Of a stretch of DNA of 64,000 nucleotides, positions 60,743-64,000 are shown in pieces (within the stretch, counting starts at the first letter, position 1; every line of letters starts with the position of its first letter). This DNA is from an uncultured Alistipes sp. GTDB taxonomy: Bacteria > Bacteroidota > Bacteroidia > Bacteroidales > Rikenellaceae. Where the stretch lies: the NCBI GenBank assembly GCA_910587675.1, contig CAJUMU010000004.1, positions 71,232-135,231 on the forward strand. Direction: 5' to 3'. The notes under the pieces were generated by a model that was given only the letters and a program-made list of their open reading frames with translations, was not told the origin of the DNA and did not search any database. Position numbers and translations under genes: made by a program.

Positions 60743-62014
60743 TTAATCATTTAAAATATAAGGAATGGCACCATAACGACCGGCAATATAGTTTTTCTCA
60801 TAATTTGCATCATTACGAGGTTTGGTCCCGTCAGGGAGTACGATGTCAATCAAACTATACAAATCCGTCTGTTCTTTAGAATCTTTCTCAGTAAACCATA
60901 TTTGGTCTCGTCTTAAAATTTTCTGAGAAAGTAAGTGCGTGTCATGAGTAGTAAATATCAATTGGGCGTTCTTCGGATTTGTTTCCGGATTATTGAATAA
61001 TTCAATAATATACTGAGAAATCAGAGGGTGCATTTTTGCATCCAGCTCATCGATGACAAGCACGCTCCCAGAATAAAGCGTTTCGAATATCGGTCCCGAA
61101 AGATCAAATAACTTATTTGTACCGGAAGATTCCCTATCTTCAAACGAGAAGTTAATTGTACCTACTATATTACCTTTATCTGAATATACGTTATGTATAG
61201 AATCCAACTCAATACTCTTCTTGCCTTGCGTTTCTCTTTGGAAGAGTGCTCGTAATTCCATGGGCAAGTCCTGAGGAATATTGGGTTCTTCCTCATGAGT
61301 AAGAATGTTGTTAAATCCAAGTCTCAATTTCTGGAAGAAGTTGAGAGCATCAACACTCAAAGATTCTTTTTTGTGAAAAAATAATTTTGAATATGCTCTA
61401 TATTGTTGATTATTCAATCCAGAAATCACATTAAAGTCCGATTGAAACCAAGAAATAACCTGACGAGATATTTCACCGCCTAACTGTTGGCATAATGACA
61501 GGAACAAACGGTTGTCATTGGTCTTTTCTTCATATCCGACTCCTTCCGGGAAATTATTCTCATCTACACAAATCCCATCTTCGTTTCTTACGAACATCAT
61601 CTGCTCTTTAGAACGAGGTGTTGTTTTCCGGAATAACCATTCTTCAACGATACGCTCCAGATTATATCTGAATCCATATCTGTAACAATACTCTCCTTTC
61701 AAAAATATAATCTCAAACATAGTTGGATGGTGATTGTCCTTCAAAAGAAGAAATGGGTCATATTCCAATTGATCATTGTCATTTAACTTCACCGACAACA
61801 ACACGCAACTCGCCATTGCGTGCATCGCACTGACAAGATTGGATTTTCCACTTGAATTGGCGCCATACAGCGCAAGCGAACGAAGCAGAGTATATTTATT
61901 GCAGTCAAACAAGTTCGTTTCAGTACATTCTTTCAAAGCTTTATCGGCCCCCAATACTAAGGTCTTTTTCCCATAAAACGACCTGTAATTCTCAACTGTA
62001 AATTCAAGTAACAT
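60743..62014 (-). CDS. AAA_15/ABC-ATPase defence protein (AbiLi/RloA type)
   Basis: The 423-residue protein is an SMC/OLD-like AAA_15 ATPase: start MLLEFTVENYRSFYG, Walker A YGANSSGKSN at 50-59, a signature-like NKLFDLSGP, Walker B VLVIDELDAKMHP near 320, and the H-switch LIFTTHDTHLLSQ. Such ATPases sense infection and control a TOPRIM-type nuclease, here RloB. The frame opens at 62038, but the family starts at MLLEFTVENY, so the ATG at 62014 is used. It is the first gene of the leftward defence transcript. Confidence 0.9.
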   Translation of the reverse strand: MLLEFTVENYRSFYGKKTLVLGADKALKECTETNLFDCNKYTLLRSLALYGANSSGKSNLVSAMHAMASCVLLSVKLNDNDQLEYDPFLLLKDNHHPTMFEIIFLKGEYCYRYGFRYNLERIVEEWLFRKTTPRSKEQMMFVRNEDGICVDENNFPEGVGYEEKTNDNRLFLSLCQQLGGEISRQVISWFQSDFNVISGLNNQQYRAYSKLFFHKKESLSVDALNFFQKLRLGFNNILTHEEEPNIPQDLPMELRALFQRETQGKKSIELDSIHNVYSDKGNIVGTINFSFEDRESSGTNKLFDLSGPIFETLYSGSVLVIDELDAKMHPLISQYIIELFNNPETNPKNAQLIFTTHDTHLLSQKILRRDQIWFTEKDSKEQTDLYSLIDIVLPDGTKPRNDANYEKNYIAGRYGAIPYILND

Positions 62015-62064
62015 ATATATGACTTTTAAGTGTTTCAATTATTTTTCATAACTGTTTTCGAGTA

Positions 62065-62072
62065 CAAAGGTA
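62065..62072 (-). promoter_or_regulatory. -7 box of the defence operon
   Basis: TACCTTTG on the minus strand matches TAnnTTTG, 50 bp before the AAA_15 start. The -33 region has no clear TTTG and is occupied by the hairpin at 62091-62127, so an activator or repressor is plausible. Confidence 0.6.
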
Positions 62073-62090
62073 CAAAATTTAATTCATATA

Positions 62091-62127
62091 ATGTTTGTAT
62101 TTGAGATATTTTCTCAAATACAAACAT
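62091..62127. promoter_or_regulatory. perfect 16-bp inverted repeat at the defence promoter
   Basis: ATGTTTGTATTTGAGA, 5-nt loop TATTT, then its exact complement TCTCAAATACAAACAT. It overlaps the expected -33 region of the defence promoter. No T-run follows on either strand, so an operator is more likely than a terminator. Confidence 0.65.
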
Positions 62128-62190
62128 GTAATATCTATTACATTTGCTGATAAAAAAAACAACATACTGAAAATCAATGAATAATCATTA

Positions 62191-62230
62191 ATTTTGCATA
62201 TAATCATGCGGATATGATTATGTGCAAAAT
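62191..62230. promoter_or_regulatory. 17-bp inverted repeat upstream of the defence operon
   Basis: ATTTTGCATATAATCAT, 6-nt loop, ATGATTATGTGCAAAAT, complementary except for one G-U position. Could be a second operator, an attachment-related site or a hairpin RNA. Confidence 0.5.
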
Positions 62231-62756
62231 TATCTAGAGAGGAAAAATTACTTAAACTTCCCTTATGCTGACAAAAAGAAAACAAAGAGATTCATCGCCA
62301 ACATTCGACATTCTAAAGCTATAGGCAGTTTAGTTTAGAACTTGATTAGATATACAAAAACCAAACTAAACCTATTTATTATACCTTTTTGTATTTCAGA
62401 AAAAACAATGAATTTAATTGCATTACAAGGAACAAGCAAGGGAGATGCAATAAGAAGACGAGGGTCAAATTTCTGCAGGTTTTTAAGTAGTTTTATTTCT
62501 TTTGGTATGCAAAAATTCCCTATTGGCTGATTTAAAATAGTGTTCACTGAAGCAATACAGGAACTAAATTAGAATCCGAGGGACAAAGGGACAAATTTTG
62601 TCTCCGACATTTCAGTGTGGCTTTTCTGAAATGGTTTTATTGTTTTTCTTTCTTTTTGTATGCGATTTTTTGTCCCCCGTTTGTCCCCCAAGGCTATTTT
62701 AGTACACAAAACCATACTGATAATCAATAGATTAAAGATACATAACACATATTGCA
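62231..62756. other. right end of the defence island (attR-like region)
   Basis: About 525 bp of AT-rich DNA with no gene of recognisable family. GTCCC-type motifs recur: GAGGGACAAAGGGACAAA and TTTTGTCTCC (62578-62606), and TTTTGTCCCCCGTTTGT at 62668-62684, identical to 55237-55253. The octamer TGCATCGG (62753-62760) copies the mnmE 3' end at 55090-55097. Short open frames here show no family resemblance. Confidence 0.5.
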
Positions 62757-62777
62757 TCGGGATATATCGACTATCTT

Positions 62778-63473
62778 TTGACAGAATACCGCCCGCAAGG
62801 AAAGCCCGTCTCGAAATTTACGGCACAGAACTATTATCGGGTGCTGAACGGAGCGTTGAACGCCGCTGTCCGTACTGACGTAATAAAGTTGAATCCCTTT
62901 ACGAAAATCGGCAATTCGGACAAGATACGACGCCCCGAAAGCAAACGGGAGTATATGATTATCGAGGAACTGCGAGCATTGATCGCTACTCCGATGAAGA
63001 ACGAGGCGGTAAAACAGGCTTACCTGTTCTCCTGCTTCTGCGGACTACGGATAAGCGATATAATCGGGCTGAAATGGGGAAACGTCCATGTGGATAACGG
63101 GCAGTATCGGTTGGAAGTGGTGATGCAGAAGACGAAAGAACCGATCTACCTGCCGCTTTCGCCCGAAGCGCTGCGTTGGATGCCCGAACGGGGCGCGAAG
63201 TCGGCGGAGGATGCGGTGTTCGACCTGCCCTCCACGACGCATATCAACATCCTGCTCAAGCCATGGGCGAAAGAGGCGGGTATCGACAAGCGGTTTTCGT
63301 TCCACGGGTTCCGTCACACTTTCGCCACGATGATGCTGACGCTCGGTGCGGACTTATATACGACCTCGAAACTGCTCGGCCATACGGATGTGAAGATGAC
63401 GCAGGTGTACGCCAAAATCGTCAATCGCAAGAAAGACGAGGCGGTCAATCTCGTGAATGGATTGTTCGATTGA
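62778..63473 (+). pseudogene. 5'-truncated tyrosine recombinase (integrase)
   Basis: The catalytic domain is complete: R91 in CGLRISDIIGLKW, K120 in KTKEPIYLPL, H176 and R179 in FHGFRHTFATMM, H202 in LLGHTDVKMTQ and Y211. Only the end of the N-terminal core-binding domain remains (TAQNYYRVLNGALNAAVR). Family-like sequence (GYIDYLLTEY) continues upstream to about 62757 and then stops; no ATG is available, only TTG at 62778. Bacteroides integrases are usually about 400 residues, so roughly 150 residues are lost. Its GC content is higher than the defence island's, so it probably belongs to a different, older element. Confidence 0.8.
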
Positions 63474-63501
63474 TTCGGAATCGAGCGTGGTTCGGAAAAT
63501 G

Positions 63502-63553
63502 GTTTACTTTGCTACGGGGGCGTATAGAAGAAAAAGAAAGTAAACCTTTTTTG
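63502..63553 (+). terminator. possible terminator after the integrase remnant
   Basis: Perfect 10-bp stem GGTTTACTTT with AAAGTAAACC, 26-nt loop, followed by a TTTTTT run. Confidence 0.55.
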
Positions 63554-64000
63554 CGGGCTGAATATATAGTCCTGAATAAAGCCTGCAAATACGGCGTTAA
63601 ATCGCATGAATACATCCGAGAAGAAATGAATATTTCCTCTATAAAAGGTTGGCTTCGTGTTTCCTGTTCATCCTGAGTACCTGTTGGAGACCACGACCAT
63701 CGGTAGGATATGTCGCCTCATGATATGACGGCTATAATAGGGCGTTCCGCAACCTTACAGGGCTTATCCAACTACTTCCCTTGATCCGGATAGCTTTCAT
63801 AACCACGCTGCGAACTCTTTTTTTCAGTTCCCTCTTCTCGTTCAAATTTCAAGAGCGATAATTTGTTCTGCCGGATCCGATCAGTCGCACTATCGGACAA
63901 CCATATCGTTTCTGCTTGCAGATTGAATGGCTACTCTCCAAACGACGCAAGGCGGTTGGGGTATTAGGCTACCCCGAAATGATTTCAGTGGACAACGTGC
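63554..64000. other. mobile-element remnant without a confident gene
   Basis: About 450 bp. On the minus strand 63772-63930 stays open for 52 codons with a protein-like C-terminus (KLSLLKFEREEGTEKKSS) but has no ATG and an in-frame stop just upstream, suggesting a decayed gene end. Nothing else was recognised. Confidence 0.35.

Noticed and set aside
62091..62230. CRISPR-like repeats near the defence genes
   Set aside because: The two inverted repeats differ from each other, with no regularly spaced direct repeats, no spacers and no cas genes in the window.
63772..63930. Minus-strand 52-codon frame with a protein-like C-terminus
   Set aside because: No start codon and an in-frame stop just upstream; kept only as a possible remnant in the region note.

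Overview
The window looks like a Bacteroidales chromosome, probably Alistipes/Rikenellaceae-like. The evidence is high-GC coding DNA, almost no Shine-Dalgarno sequences, many TAnnTTTG -7 boxes with a TTTG-like -33 box 19-21 nt upstream, abundant lipobox lipoproteins, and Bacteroidota families (DUF4492 beside cydAB, DUF5683, OstA-like, SurA-like PPIase clusters, SDR-type threonine dehydrogenase). The genus is an inference; no rRNA is present. Most of the window is housekeeping backbone. Layout: 1-3.6 kb, SpoU methyltransferase, outer-membrane protein, glnS. 3.7-8.9 kb, a leftward rmlA-rmlC-rmlD-rmlB operon for dTDP-L-rhamnose ending in a nucleotidyltransferase-fold gene and a small gene. 9-14 kb, lipoprotein hydrolase, AraC regulator, M16 peptidase. 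14-21.6 kb, glutamate dehydrogenase, tRNA-Thr, anaerobic ribonucleotide reductase nrdD-nrdG behind an apparent cobalamin riboswitch, enolase, CutC. 21.5-29.6 kb, transglutaminase-like lipoprotein, NhaC-type antiporter, a secreted TIM-barrel/Gfo-Idh pair, threonine dehydrogenase. 29.7-34.2 kb, DUF4492-cydA-cydB, a GNAT enzyme, a cyclophilin, tRNA-Gly. 34.2-35.6 kb, a small AT-rich islet (PadR regulator plus membrane protein). 35.7-41.5 kb, dnaK, a small DNA-binding protein, two FKBP-like lipoproteins, ruvA. 41.7-49.1 kb, envelope biogenesis (OmpH/Skp-like, OstA-like, two SurA-like chaperones), diadenylate cyclase and a CPBP protease. 49.2-55.1 kb, parA-parB-DUF5683-mltD-mnmE, closely packed. 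Immediately after the mnmE stop codon the sequence becomes strongly AT-rich for about 7.7 kb. This is an integrated defence island transcribed leftward. Its first unit is an AAA_15 ATPase plus RloB/TOPRIM-like pair (AbiL-like). Its second is a compact four-gene cassette: SIR2, HerA, a KTSC-domain protein and a PD-(D/E)XK nuclease-like protein, with a 17-nt overlap and gaps of 13 and 3 nt. SIR2-HerA pairs are known anti-phage systems; the KTSC and nuclease genes are additions I do not recognise as described. The island is flanked by a 17-bp perfect direct repeat inside arrays of GTCCC-type motifs, and ends where a 5'-truncated tyrosine recombinase begins, so mnmE 3' probably served as the integration site. 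Two long hairpins lie in front of the defence genes. Two families of about 100-bp palindromic intergenic repeats are scattered through the backbone, three copies each. One copy sits in frame in the 5' end of the DUF5683 gene and appears to supply its start region.
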